From Photobacterium aquimaris (GTDB lineage Bacteria; Pseudomonadota; Gammaproteobacteria; Enterobacterales; Vibrionaceae): a stretch of DNA of 64,000 nucleotides. The position numbers and the translations under genes were made by a program. Shown here piece after piece: positions 43,322-52,793 of the stretch (the first letter of the stretch is position 1; each line of letters begins with the position of its first letter). Below the pieces are notes generated by a model. The model was not told the origin of the DNA, searched no databases, and saw nothing but the letters and a program-made list of their open reading frames with translations. The DNA is taken from positions 499,558-563,557 of the forward strand of contig NZ_MSCC01000002.1 in NCBI RefSeq assembly GCF_002954455.1, read 5' to 3'.

Positions 43322-43870
43322 ATGAACCGGTTTGTTTTTGCAGATCCAAATCTGTGTATTGGGTGTCGAACTTGTGAAATCGCATGTGTTGTCTCACATC
43401 AAGCGGATGGAAAATTAACAGGTGTTGCACCAAAGGATTTTTCACCACGTTTGACATTGGTGAAAAATGCGCATGTAACAACACCCGTAATGTGCCGTCA
43501 ATGTGATGATGCACCCTGCGCGCAGGTTTGTCCTAATAACGCTATCGTTTTAGAAGATGGCTATGTAAAAGTGATTCAGTCACGTTGTATCGGGTGTAAA
43601 ACCTGTGTCATTGCTTGCCCTTATGGTGCAATGAATGTCGTGACAAAGATGGTTGAAGAATCAAAAGGTGCATCGCTATTTAAGCGCATGGTGCCTAAAT
43701 CTCAAGCATTGAAATGTGACTTGTGTTCTCATCGTGAAGCAGGTCCTGCGTGTGTAGAAGTTTGTCCTACTAGCGCTATTCAGATTATTGAACCTGAAAC
43801 ATTACAAGAAACAAGCAAACAAAAACGTGAAGCAGCTGCGCTCAATGCTGCTGTAGCGATTGTGCGCTAA
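43322..43870 (+). CDS. hydN: Electron-transfer ferredoxin HydN
   Basis: 182 aa (E. coli HydN 175). Four cysteine groups hold [4Fe-4S] clusters: CIGCRTCEIACVVS, CRQCDDAPCAQVCP, CIGCKTCVIACPYG and CDLCSHREAGPACVEVCP. HydN is closely related to HycB and supports formate dehydrogenase H activity. It lies 56 nt upstream of fdhF under the same sigma-54/FhlA promoter, matching the E. coli hydN association with FHL. The name is given from position and length; a second HycB-like wire is the alternative. Confidence 0.85.
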   Translation: MNRFVFADPNLCIGCRTCEIACVVSHQADGKLTGVAPKDFSPRLTLVKNAHVTTPVMCRQCDDAPCAQVCPNNAIVLEDGYVKVIQSRCIGCKTCVIACPYGAMNVVTKMVEESKGASLFKRMVPKSQALKCDLCSHREAGPACVEVCPTSAIQIIEPETLQETSKQKREAAALNAAVAIVR

Positions 43871-43926
43871 GGCGCTAAGCCCTCGTTTAAATACACATTA
43901 ATAACAATTATAGCCAAAAGGTTAGT

Positions 43927-46071
43927 ATGAAAAAATCAATTGTTGTTTGTCCCTACTGTGGTACTGGGTGCAAACTAAAGTTGGTTGTCGAAAATAACAA
44001 AGTGGTGGCAGCAGAGCCAGCAATGGGTCGTACTAATGAAGGCCAACTTTGTTTGAAAGGCTACTATGGTTGGGATTTCCTCAACGATACCAACTTATTA
44101 ACACCACGCCTAAAGCAACCAATGATTCGCCGTACTCGTGAATCAGCATTAGAAGCCGTGTCTTGGGATGAAGCTATTCAATTTGCTGGCGATAAGCTAA
44201 TGGCAATTAAAAAGCAATATGGTCCAGATGCGATAATGACAACAGGTTCAGCCCGCGGTCCGGGTAACGAAGCCAACTATGTGATGCAAAAATTCGCAAG
44301 GGCGGTGATCGGAACCAACAATGTTGACCACTGTGCTAGGGTGTGACACGCACCATCAGTCTCCGGTCTGGAGACAACAGTAGGTAATGGCGCAATGAGT
44401 AACGCTATTCCCGAAATTCAACTTACTAAATGCTTACTCATATTCGGTTACAATGCGGCTGATTCTCACCCTGTTGTAGCAAGACATATTCTTAAAGCCC
44501 GTGCAAATGGCGCTAAGATTATTGTATGTGACCCACGTAAGATCGAATCAGCGCGTGTTGCTGATCAATGGCTAGCGTTAAAGAACGGTTCGAACATGGC
44601 ACTCGTTAATGCGTTAGCGAATGTGATTATCGAAGAAAATTTATACGACAAATCTTTTGTTGAAAATAATACTGAAGGTTTTGCAGAGTTCCGTGAAATT
44701 GCTTTACGTTATACTCCAGAGTCTGTAGAAGAAATCACAGGTCTTAGCGCTGCGGATATTCGCATGGCGGCTCGTACATACGCGGCTGCACCTGAAGCGA
44801 TGATTCTATGGGGTATGGGTGTTACTCAGTATGGTCAAGCGGTTGATGTGGTTCGTGGTTTAGCTGGCTTAGCATTGTTAACCGGTAACTTTGGTCGTCC
44901 TGGTGTTGGTTGTGGTCCGGTTCGTGGTCAAAACAACGTTCAAGGTACCTGTGATATGGGTATGTTGCCTCATCAGTTCCCTGGTTATCAGAATGTCGAT
45001 GTTGATGCTAATCGCGAAAAGTTTGAAAAAGCATGGGGTGTAGAGCTTTCAGGTAAGCCGGGTTACCGCTTAACTGAAGTTGGCCACAAAGCTGATGAAG
45101 GTATTTGTAAAGCGTTTTACATCTTTGGTGAAGATCCAGCGCAAACTGAAGCCGATCTAGCTGCAATGCGTGCAACTATGCGCAAGATGGATCTGGTTAT
45201 CGTTCAAGATATCTTTATGACTCAAACTGCTGAATTTGCGGATGTTATCTTCCCTGCAACCAGTTGGGGCGAACATGAAGGTGTATACAGTAGTGCCGAT
45301 CGTGGTTTCCAACGCTTCTATAAAGCAGTGATTCCAACCGGTAATGTGAAGCCTGACTGGGAAATCTTTAGTTTGTTAGCAACGTACATGGGTTACCCTA
45401 TGTCGTATAACAATACTCAAGAAATTTGGGATGAGTTGCGTGCGTTATGTCCTGATTATGCAGGTGTGACGTATGAAAAAATGGCTGATCTAAAATCGGT
45501 ACAATGGCCTTGTCCAACAGAAGATCACCCAGGTACATCGTACCTATTTGAAGGTAATAAGTTTACAACACCTTCAGGTAAAGGGATCTTCATTGGTGCT
45601 GATTGGCGTCCGCCACTAGAGCAGCCAGATGCTGAGTATCCGTTAGTGTTATCAACGGTGCGCGAGGTAGGTCACTATTCTTGTCGTTCAATGACAGGTA
45701 ACTGTGCTGCGTTGCAAACATTGGCTGATGAACCGGGTTATGTGCAGATGCATCCAAATGATGCCAAAGCATTGGGGATCGATGATCAACAATTAGTTTG
45801 GGTATCATCTCGCCGTGGTAAAATTATCTCACGCGCTAATTATAATGATCGTGTGAATAAAGGTGTGGTTTACATGACATACCAGTGGTGGATTGGTGCT
45901 TGTAACGAATTAACCATTGAACATGTGGATCCTATTTCAAGTACGCCTGAATTTAAATATTGTGCAGTTAAAGTAGAAAATATTGATGATCAGCCGTGGG
46001 CTGAAAATTATGTACAAACTGAGTACAGTAATTTGAAAGCACGTTTGAAAAACCATGTTGCAAATGCGTAA
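43927..46071 (+). CDS. fdhF: Formate dehydrogenase H, selenocysteine-containing (UGA read-through)
   Basis: 714 aa when the TGA at 44344-44346 is read as selenocysteine at residue 140, the same position as in E. coli FdhF (715 aa). The context VDHCARV-U-HAPSVSG matches the family. It oxidises formate to CO2 with a Mo-bis-MGD cofactor and one [4Fe-4S] cluster held by CPYCGTGC and LCLKG; electrons pass to HycB/HydN. Other conserved stretches are DPRKIESARVADQW, RGQNNVQGTCDMG, SWGEHEGVYSSADRGFQRF and REVGHYSCRSMTGNCAAL. A SECIS hairpin follows the UGA directly. A plain ORF call splits the gene in two; it is not a pseudogene. Confidence 0.97.
44344..44375 (+). promoter_or_regulatory. UGA selenocysteine codon and bacterial SECIS element
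   Basis: After UGA (44344-44346) comes a 12-nt spacer, then a perfect 6-bp stem GTCTCC/GGAGAC (44359-44364, 44370-44375) with loop GGTCT. The GGUCU loop and distance from UGA match the E. coli fdhF SECIS bound by SelB; only the stem bases differ, and they co-vary to keep pairing. Confidence 0.95.
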
Positions 46072-46128
46072 TTAAATTATTTAAATAAGACAGATTACGT
46101 TTTATTTGTAGTTTATAACTCATAAATG

Positions 46129-46192
46129 AAAATAAGGTTTCCAAGATAAAGTATTGATTATTTTTTATCTTGGTGCCTTATTTGTTTTTTTT
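46129..46192 (+). terminator. Terminator after fdhF
   Basis: AAATAAGG...CCAAGATAAA pairs with TTTATCTTGG..CCTTATTT, with small internal mismatches, and is followed by GTTTTTTTT. It lies about 60 nt after the fdhF stop and separates fdhF from fhlA. Confidence 0.8.
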
Positions 46193-46284
46193 GTAAAAAT
46201 AATCGCACTTATTTAATTTTTAGCTCAATAAGTTAATAATATTATTACTTTTATTTTAGTGATGCTATTGTTAGTAATTATTGA

Positions 46285-46298
46285 TTGATATGGATCAA
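46285..46298 (+). promoter_or_regulatory. FNR box upstream of fhlA
   Basis: TTGATATGGATCAA is a perfect TTGAT-N4-ATCAA site 95 bp before the fhlA ATG. A possible -10 TAAAAT lies at 46310-46315. The remaining gene-free sequence 46072-46392 is AT-rich and otherwise shows only the fdhF terminator. It predicts anaerobic FNR control of the activator that then drives both sigma-54 operons. Confidence 0.7.
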
Positions 46299-46392
46299 TG
46301 CTTAGTTATTAAAATACTTGAGAATTGTATAACAAATGATTGAGTTATTATTCACGATTTAAGTCATATTATCAGCAAGAGTTAATGTCAAG

Positions 46393-48462
46393 ATGGAAAA
46401 TTTTGAAAGCGATTTAATGATCTTTTCTAAGGCATTATTGTCTATTAATGATATATCAGGTGTAATAAATTTTCTAAATAATGAAAGTTTGTTATTCATC
46501 GATGCCGATCGTGTTAATATTATTTTAAAAGATGATATAAATGCTCAATCAATATTATATTATCAAGACGCGAATAAAAATTTCCAACGCTATGATTATT
46601 CAGAGGATAATATAAGTATTCATCATGTTGTATCATGTGAATATAGTCATTATATTAATGGCGAAGAACTTTATCGAACATTTCCTCAATTATCTATCCA
46701 TCCGGCATACACTAATATTCAAACTTATTGTAGAATACCGCTACTAATAGCAAATCAGCAGTTAGGAGCAATTGAATATATTAATCTTCGTTTACCGAGT
46801 TATGATGATGTAGAAAAACAATTTAAGTTGTTCAATAATATGGTTGCTGCAATGATCGAACATATTCTTGAGCATCAAATTGCTTCATCGTTAACTCAAC
46901 AATTAAGTAATGAGCATAAGGATTATCAATTTTTAGTTGATATTACTAATGCTGTTATTAATCAAAGTTCAAAAAAAGAACTGATTGGCTCGCTATTACA
47001 CTTTTTATATCAACGATTTGGAATGAATGAATTATCAATCATTCAATCTCAAGATGGCCACTATAATCAATATTCTGGTGGTGATATTGAAGGTGAAATT
47101 GATTATCAATGTCATTTTTTTACTGATGACAGCATGATTAAAAATGCGGTTGAAAATAATAAAGCGGTTATTTTAACTGCGGCTGATATTTATACTTTAA
47201 GAGGGGATGATAATAGTCCTTATTTTTCATCGTGGGCAAAAAGTGCTTGTGTTATACCAATGATATTTCGCGGTGTAACCATTGGTTATATTTGTTATGT
47301 CAAAGCGGTAGAAAGCCAATTTGAGCCAAGTGAGATTGAATTATTTAAACAAATATCAGCACGAGTTGCATTAGCAATGCACAGTATTAAAGTGCATCAA
47401 TCTGCGATTCCACATCGCTCTCAAACTAAGTTTATTAGTATCGAAGATAGCTATGATGAGCACGCTATTTTTGATGACATTATTAGTCAAAGTGAAGTGA
47501 TGAATAAAGTGCTAGAGCAGGTTGCTTTAGTTGCCAGTTGCGATAGTACGGTATTGATTTTAGGTGAATCAGGCACAGGTAAAGAGTTGATTGCACGCGC
47601 CATTCATAAAATGAGTCACCGCAGTAAAACCGATATGGTAAAGATGAACTGTGCTGCAATTCCAAGTGGGTTGTTTGAAAGTGAATTGTTTGGCCATGAA
47701 CGTGGCGCATTTACAGGAGCGGTTACTCAACGTGTTGGTCGGTTTGAGCAGGCACATAAAGGTACATTATTTCTTGATGAAATTGGTGATATGCCATTGG
47801 AGTTACAGCCTAAATTATTACGTGCGTTGCAAGAAAATGAAATTGAGCGAGTAGGTAAAAATCAGCTTATCAGTGTCGATGTACGTATTGTGGTGGCGAC
47901 TAATGTCAACCTGCTGCAAATGGTACAGCAGAAGCAATTCCGTAATGATTTATATTACCGTTTGAATGTTTTCCCGATTGAAATACCGCCGTTGCGAGAA
48001 CGAGCAGAAGATATTCCTTTATTAGTAAAACATTTTACCCGCGAACTTGCGAAAAAAATGGGTAAAAACATTACCTCAATTGCCGCAGAAGATATGCATA
48101 TTATGCAGCAATTCTCATGGCCGGGTAATGTACGTGAATTGCGTAACGTGATTGAGCGTTCAGTTATTTTAACTCGAGGCCATGTACTTAATGTACCTAC
48201 ACATGAATTGGTTTCGTCGTCATCTATATTGGCTAGTAAATCTGTTGAAGTTGTGGAACAAGATACGCTATTACCCGCGACAGTTAAATCGCCTTCGCCG
48301 ATGGTAGATAAACAAATGATAGTGGATGCGTTAATTCGCTGTGGTGGCGTTATTGCTGGCCCTAATGGTGCTGCTAATCAGTTAGGGTTAAAGCGAACCA
48401 CCTTGTTATCGCGCATGCAAAAAATGGGTTTGAATAGCCAAGATTTTCGATTAATTAACTGA
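46393..48462 (+). CDS. fhlA: Formate-responsive sigma-54 activator FhlA
   Basis: 689 aa (E. coli FhlA 692). FhlA senses formate and activates sigma-54 promoters of FHL genes. Two GAF-type sensory domains fill residues ~1-345. The AAA+ domain shows Walker A GESGTGKELIARAIH (~390), the sigma-54 contact loop GAFTGA and Walker B TLFLDEIGDMP. A Fis-type helix-turn-helix, AANQLGLKRTTLLSRMQKMGL, ends the protein. The matching target boxes and sigma-54 promoters lie at 35241-35398 and 43066-43261. It has its own FNR-box promoter. A role for HycA-type antagonism is not visible because no hycA is present. Confidence 0.94.
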   Translation: MENFESDLMIFSKALLSINDISGVINFLNNESLLFIDADRVNIILKDDINAQSILYYQDANKNFQRYDYSEDNISIHHVVSCEYSHYINGEELYRTFPQLSIHPAYTNIQTYCRIPLLIANQQLGAIEYINLRLPSYDDVEKQFKLFNNMVAAMIEHILEHQIASSLTQQLSNEHKDYQFLVDITNAVINQSSKKELIGSLLHFLYQRFGMNELSIIQSQDGHYNQYSGGDIEGEIDYQCHFFTDDSMIKNAVENNKAVILTAADIYTLRGDDNSPYFSSWAKSACVIPMIFRGVTIGYICYVKAVESQFEPSEIELFKQISARVALAMHSIKVHQSAIPHRSQTKFISIEDSYDEHAIFDDIISQSEVMNKVLEQVALVASCDSTVLILGESGTGKELIARAIHKMSHRSKTDMVKMNCAAIPSGLFESELFGHERGAFTGAVTQRVGRFEQAHKGTLFLDEIGDMPLELQPKLLRALQENEIERVGKNQLISVDVRIVVATNVNLLQMVQQKQFRNDLYYRLNVFPIEIPPLRERAEDIPLLVKHFTRELAKKMGKNITSIAAEDMHIMQQFSWPGNVRELRNVIERSVILTRGHVLNVPTHELVSSSSILASKSVEVVEQDTLLPATVKSPSPMVDKQMIVDALIRCGGVIAGPNGAANQLGLKRTTLLSRMQKMGLNSQDFRLIN

Positions 48463-48505
48463 ATATCATAAATAAAACATCATCATAGATGAATAAAGGA
48501 AAAAG

Positions 48506-49339
48506 ATGTTGAACACCTTCGAAGCGTTACCGGAATCAATGTTTTGTAATGCGAGTGAACGTCCTATCGTACGTTACCGTAAAGGCAAAACTGATTGTAA
48601 TGAGCTTGATTACATCATTGAAGAAACACCGGTTGCCATAGCTTTTAATGGTGTTGCTTACACAGTAATGATGTGTACTCCCAATGATTTAGAACAGTTT
48701 GCAATTGGTTTTTCGTTATCTGAAGGGATCATTGACCATCATCGTGATATTCATGATATCGATATGATACCAACCTGTGACGGTATCAATATTAATGTCA
48801 CCATTGCTAATCGTTGTGTGGCACGTTTACAACAAAAGCGTCGTTCACTTGCAGGACTGACAGGTTGTGGCATTTGTGGCGAAGAAAAATTAGAAACGGT
48901 ATGTCGAGCGCTTAATCCAGTTCCATCATCAGTGGAGTTTGATTTAGGTTTTCTTGATCCTGTTTTGCAACAATTATTGCGTAAACAGCAGTTAAATCAA
49001 TTAACTGGATCTGCTCATGCGGCGGTATATATCAACCAACAAGGACAAGTAGAAGCCATTTTTGAAGATGTTGGTCGTCACATTGCTTTGGATAAATTAG
49101 TGGGCTGTATTCATCAGCGCCAGTTAACCGGTGGGGCTGTATTGGTAACTAGTCGTGCCAGTTTTGAGATGGTTCAAAAAGCGGCCGCCGCAGGAGTTGA
49201 GGTGCTGCTAGCTATATCTTCAGCCACTAAAATGGCAGTTGATCTGGCTGAAAAACTTAATCTGACGTTATTGGGCCATTGCCGTAATGGTCGCGCAGAT
49301 GCTTATGCGCATCCTGAACGTATTACAGGGATGATTTAA
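48506..49339 (+). CDS. fdhD: Formate dehydrogenase sulfurtransferase FdhD
   Basis: 277 aa, the same length as E. coli FdhD. It passes sulfur from IscS to the molybdenum cofactor of formate dehydrogenases, a step needed for FdhF activity. The active cysteines are C121 and C124 in TGCGICGEE, exactly at the E. coli positions. Other family stretches are AIGFSLSEGII, GSAHAAVYIN, DVGRHIALDKLVG and VTSRASFEMVQKAA. It starts 43 nt after fhlA, preceded by AAAGGAAAAAG, and may be co-transcribed with fhlA. Confidence 0.95.
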   Translation: MLNTFEALPESMFCNASERPIVRYRKGKTDCNELDYIIEETPVAIAFNGVAYTVMMCTPNDLEQFAIGFSLSEGIIDHHRDIHDIDMIPTCDGININVTIANRCVARLQQKRRSLAGLTGCGICGEEKLETVCRALNPVPSSVEFDLGFLDPVLQQLLRKQQLNQLTGSAHAAVYINQQGQVEAIFEDVGRHIALDKLVGCIHQRQLTGGAVLVTSRASFEMVQKAAAAGVEVLLAISSATKMAVDLAEKLNLTLLGHCRNGRADAYAHPERITGMI

Positions 49340-49451
49340 CAAGGCTTAAGTATTGAATTTAATGTTAATTAGTGGGTCTCCTTCTTACTTGTTAGCAATA
49401 AATCGCCCGTTAAGTCGGGGGTTGATTTTATTACATTAAGGATAAATATAA

Positions 49452-50039
49452 ATGAAAATTAAACATGTTGTTGCTGGTGCGCTTACTCTTTTTTCACCCT
49501 TCGTTTTAGCACACCCTGGTCACATTGGACCGCATACAACAACGGGTTTTATGACCGGTTTTGTTCACCCATTTACAGGCCTTGATCACTTATCAGTAAT
49601 GATTGGTGTGGGTTTATTAGCGGTATTAATGGGCGGTAAAGCGGTATCACGTTTACCAATGGCTTTTATTGGTATTATGGTTATTGGGGGCGCATTAGGT
49701 GTTGCAGGCATGGTATTACCTGGCATCGAAATGGGCATTGCTTTATCAGTGATTGGTATGGGCGCAATGTTGTTAGCTGGCGGTCGTCTGTCTGAAAAAT
49801 TGGCAACGGGCTTAGTGATGGCGTTTGCGTTATTCCATGGCATGGCACACGGTATGGAAATGCCGCTTGATGCACAAGCGATGGAATACTTTACCGGTTT
49901 CGTGTTAGCAACTGCAATTTTACATGTATCAGGCATTGCACTAGGTAAATTAGTCATGACCTCAGCCATCAACCAACGTGTAATGCGTGTGGTTGGGATT
50001 GTTATGGCAGCCTTTGGTGGCGTATTAATGCTGTCGTAA
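49452..50039 (+). CDS. hupE: HupE/UreJ-family nickel permease
   Basis: 195 aa. A signal peptide or first helix (KHVVAGALTLFSPFVLA) precedes HPGHIGPHTTTG and the family signature FVHPFTGLDHLSVMIGVGLLAVLMGG; about six membrane helices follow, with FALFHGMAHGMEMP near the middle. HupE/UreJ proteins carry Ni(II), the metal inserted in HycE. It lies between fdhD and hypF, 18 nt before the hypF start, which ties it to hydrogenase maturation. The 112-bp gap upstream contains a weak GC hairpin (CCCG/CGGG near 49404) of unknown role. Confidence 0.9.
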   Translation: MKIKHVVAGALTLFSPFVLAHPGHIGPHTTTGFMTGFVHPFTGLDHLSVMIGVGLLAVLMGGKAVSRLPMAFIGIMVIGGALGVAGMVLPGIEMGIALSVIGMGAMLLAGGRLSEKLATGLVMAFALFHGMAHGMEMPLDAQAMEYFTGFVLATAILHVSGIALGKLVMTSAINQRVMRVVGIVMAAFGGVLMLS

Positions 50040-50057
50040 TTTAGCTGGATAATCACA

Positions 50058-52448
50058 GTGAAAGACAACTTTGCACGAAAATATATTCATATTACCGGCA
50101 TTGTACAAGGGGTCGGTTTCCGCCCCTTTGTCTACCAACTGGCGCTGCAATATGCGCTTGTAGGGTGGGTAATTAATGATTCAGAAGGGGTAAAAATTGA
50201 GGCGCAAGGTAATATTGAAAACCTTGAACGTTTTATTACCTCACTTGAGCAACAAGCACCGCCTTTAAGCCGTATCGATGATATAACAGTTATATCACTC
50301 TCGTTGTGGCAATCTTCTGAAAAGCCAGCTCTATTTAGTATTGAGAAGAGTCAGCACTGTGACAGCACTACGGTGTGTGTTTCTCCTGATCAAGGGCTTT
50401 GTCATGCCTGTAAACAAGACATTGCAAATTCTGCCTCACGTTATTATCGCTATCCTTTTACCAACTGCACCCATTGTGGTCCTCGTTACAGCATTACTCG
50501 TGCTTTACCCTATGATCGGGTTACGACTAGCATGGCAAGTTTTGCATTGTGTCATGATTGCCAACAAGCATATGAAAACCCATTGGATCGTCGTTATCAT
50601 GCACAGCCAATAAGCTGTAATGTCTGCGGGCCGTGGACACGGTTTATTGATTATCGTGACGACGCAATAGTCGATGTCGAATTAACTCAGCAAGCGGCGA
50701 TTGATCAGTTAGCGCAACGCCTTCAAGCTGGTGCGGTAGTTGCGATTAAAGGGCTCGGCGGTTTTCATCTTGTGTGTGATGGCACCAATACTGATGCTGT
50801 TGCACAATTACGTCATATTAAGCATCGCCAACAAAAGCCATTAGCAGTCATGGTTGCAGATATCGACACTGCACAACAATTAGTTACTGGTGATGTAATT
50901 GAATGGCAAGCATTAGATTCTCAAGCACGTCCTATCGTGTTAATGCATAAGTCTCAAACGATACATTGTGGCGCATCAACGGTTAGCCTTGCCGAGAATG
51001 TTGCACCTAATGTGCCTTATTTAGGGGTAATGTTGCCCTATACACCACTGCATTATTTATTGTTTGACGCACTGGCAAAAAATAATACCGCTGCGATATT
51101 AGTTATGACCAGTGCTAATGTTTCTGGTATGCCAATTGCGACTGAAATAAAGCAAATTGAACAGCAATTCTCAGGCATGATTGATAGCGTACTTGATCAT
51201 AATCGTCCTATTGTTCATGCCTGTGACGACAGTGTCGTACATTATGCGGGTGGAAAAATACGTACATTGCGAATGGCGCGTGGTTATGCCCCTTATAGCC
51301 ACTTTGGTCATAAAGCAGAGACGATAACCTTAGCGCTTGGGGCGCAGCAGAAATCGACTATTGCACTGGCGTTACCTCAGCAATGGGTATTATCGCCTTA
51401 TATTGGTGATCTTAATAACCTTGATACCGAACAGCGCTATCAACAAACAATTGCTGACTTGCAGCGATTATATCAAGTGACCGCTGCGCAAATTGTTTGT
51501 GATAAACATCCGAGCTATTACTCTACAGCGTATGCAAAACAGTTGATTACTGCGGCTGAAATGCCTGTAAATCGACTTCAAGTTCAACATCACCATGCGC
51601 ACATTTTAGCGGTAATGGCAGAATTTAATCTTACTCAACCTGTACTGGGTTTCACTTTTGACGGTACGGGGTGGGGGGATGATGACACTGTGTGGGGAGG
51701 GGAAGTATTACTTACATCGTGCCAAGACTACCAACGTATTGGTCACTTACGACCTTTTCGTCTTATTGGTGGTGAACAAGCAATCAAACAACCAGCACGG
51801 CTATTATTTGCGATGTTACTTGAGTGCTATACGCTTGATGATATTAAAGCGATGCAATTAAGTGCTTTTTCAACATGGACTGAGGCATATTTTAATAATT
51901 TGCATCAACTATGGCAAAGTGGCAGTCGTTCTCCTTATACCTCTTCAATTGGTCGATTTATTGATGCTTGGGCTTGCTTGTTAGGGCTGGTTGATAAAGT
52001 TAATTACGAAGGTCAATGTGGATTGCTATTAGAACAAGCGGCGAAAAAAAATATCTATCATATTCCGCTATCATTTCATATTTCAGCGACTGGTATTATT
52101 GATTGGCAGCCTTTGTTTGCACATATTTTGCCTTTGGTGAGTGATATTAATGACGAGCAGCGTCAAACATGGATCAATAGCTTGGCGCACAGTATGTTGA
52201 TGGCGATTGCAAAAATGATAGCCACAATTGCTAAACAATACTCTAACCATCCAGTCGTTCTTGGTGGGGGAGTGTTTCAAAACCGCGTGCTAGTCGATCA
52301 TATTTATCACCAACTTTCAGAACACTCACAACCGCTTTATTGTGGTGAAAAATTGCCGTCAAATGATGGTGCCATTGCTGCTGGACAATTATGGTATGCG
52401 CTACATCACCAATCTATCAAGTCAATGAGCGAATCACAGGAAGCGTAA
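50058..52448 (+). CDS. hypF: Hydrogenase maturation carbamoyltransferase HypF
   Basis: 796 aa (E. coli 750). It makes the carbamoyl group from carbamoyl phosphate that becomes the CN ligands of the NiFe site. Domains in order: acylphosphatase (GIVQGVGFRPFVYQLAL), two zinc fingers (CHACKQD...CTHCGPRYS and CHDCQQAY...CNVCGPW), a YrdC-like domain (KGLGGFHLVCD, RHIKHRQQKPLAVM) and a Kae1-like domain (QHHHAHILAVMAE, GFTFDGTGWGDDDTVWGGE, VVLGGGVFQNRVL). The GTG start at 50058 gives the acylphosphatase its usual N-terminus. hypA follows after 2 nt. Confidence 0.95.
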   Translation: MKDNFARKYIHITGIVQGVGFRPFVYQLALQYALVGWVINDSEGVKIEAQGNIENLERFITSLEQQAPPLSRIDDITVISLSLWQSSEKPALFSIEKSQHCDSTTVCVSPDQGLCHACKQDIANSASRYYRYPFTNCTHCGPRYSITRALPYDRVTTSMASFALCHDCQQAYENPLDRRYHAQPISCNVCGPWTRFIDYRDDAIVDVELTQQAAIDQLAQRLQAGAVVAIKGLGGFHLVCDGTNTDAVAQLRHIKHRQQKPLAVMVADIDTAQQLVTGDVIEWQALDSQARPIVLMHKSQTIHCGASTVSLAENVAPNVPYLGVMLPYTPLHYLLFDALAKNNTAAILVMTSANVSGMPIATEIKQIEQQFSGMIDSVLDHNRPIVHACDDSVVHYAGGKIRTLRMARGYAPYSHFGHKAETITLALGAQQKSTIALALPQQWVLSPYIGDLNNLDTEQRYQQTIADLQRLYQVTAAQIVCDKHPSYYSTAYAKQLITAAEMPVNRLQVQHHHAHILAVMAEFNLTQPVLGFTFDGTGWGDDDTVWGGEVLLTSCQDYQRIGHLRPFRLIGGEQAIKQPARLLFAMLLECYTLDDIKAMQLSAFSTWTEAYFNNLHQLWQSGSRSPYTSSIGRFIDAWACLLGLVDKVNYEGQCGLLLEQAAKKNIYHIPLSFHISATGIIDWQPLFAHILPLVSDINDEQRQTWINSLAHSMLMAIAKMIATIAKQYSNHPVVLGGGVFQNRVLVDHIYHQLSEHSQPLYCGEKLPSNDGAIAAGQLWYALHHQSIKSMSESQEA

Positions 52449-52450
52449 CG

Positions 52451-52792
52451 ATGCATGAATTATCACTGAGTATAAATACGGTTGACACCGTGGTTGAACA
52501 GGCTAAGAAACAAGGCTTTAAGCGCGTGACAAGTGTGACATTAGCCATTGGTACACTGTCATGTATTGAGCCTCAAGCATTAGCTACGGGGTTTGAATTT
52601 GCTAGCCGTGGCACTATCGCAGCAGACGCTACATTGAAGATTGAATCTGTCGCGGCGCGAGTATGGTGCTTAGACTGTCAGCAACATGTAGAAATTCCAG
52701 AGCGTGGCGTTAGTTGTCCACGTTGTCAGGGCTATCAATTAAAAGTTGAAGCTGGCGATGAATTAATGATTAAACATATCGAGGTTGAGTAA
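52451..52792 (+). CDS. hypA: Hydrogenase nickel incorporation protein HypA
   Basis: 113 aa (typical 113-120). MHELSLS carries the N-terminal nickel-binding Met-His-Glu. A zinc site is formed by WCLDC and CPRC. It works with HypB to deliver nickel to HycE. ATG 52451 is the true start because MHE must be N-terminal; the upstream in-frame ATG lies inside hypF. AGGAAG precedes it. Confidence 0.95.
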   Translation: MHELSLSINTVDTVVEQAKKQGFKRVTSVTLAIGTLSCIEPQALATGFEFASRGTIAADATLKIESVAARVWCLDCQQHVEIPERGVSCPRCQGYQLKVEAGDELMIKHIEVE

Positions 52793-52793
52793 T

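Noticed and set aside
44344..44346. In-frame TGA splitting fdhF into two ORFs, which could suggest a pseudogene
   Set aside because: The context matches Sec140 of FdhF, a perfect SECIS hairpin follows, and tRNA-Sec, selA and selB are in the same window.
49400..49430. Nickel/cobalt riboswitch upstream of hupE
   Set aside because: Only one small GC hairpin is visible; the multi-helix NiCo riboswitch layout cannot be drawn from this sequence.
49586..50068. 160-codon antisense ORF over hupE
   Set aside because: It is the complement of a membrane protein gene; its Ile/Pro/Thr-rich translation is an artefact of the sense codons.
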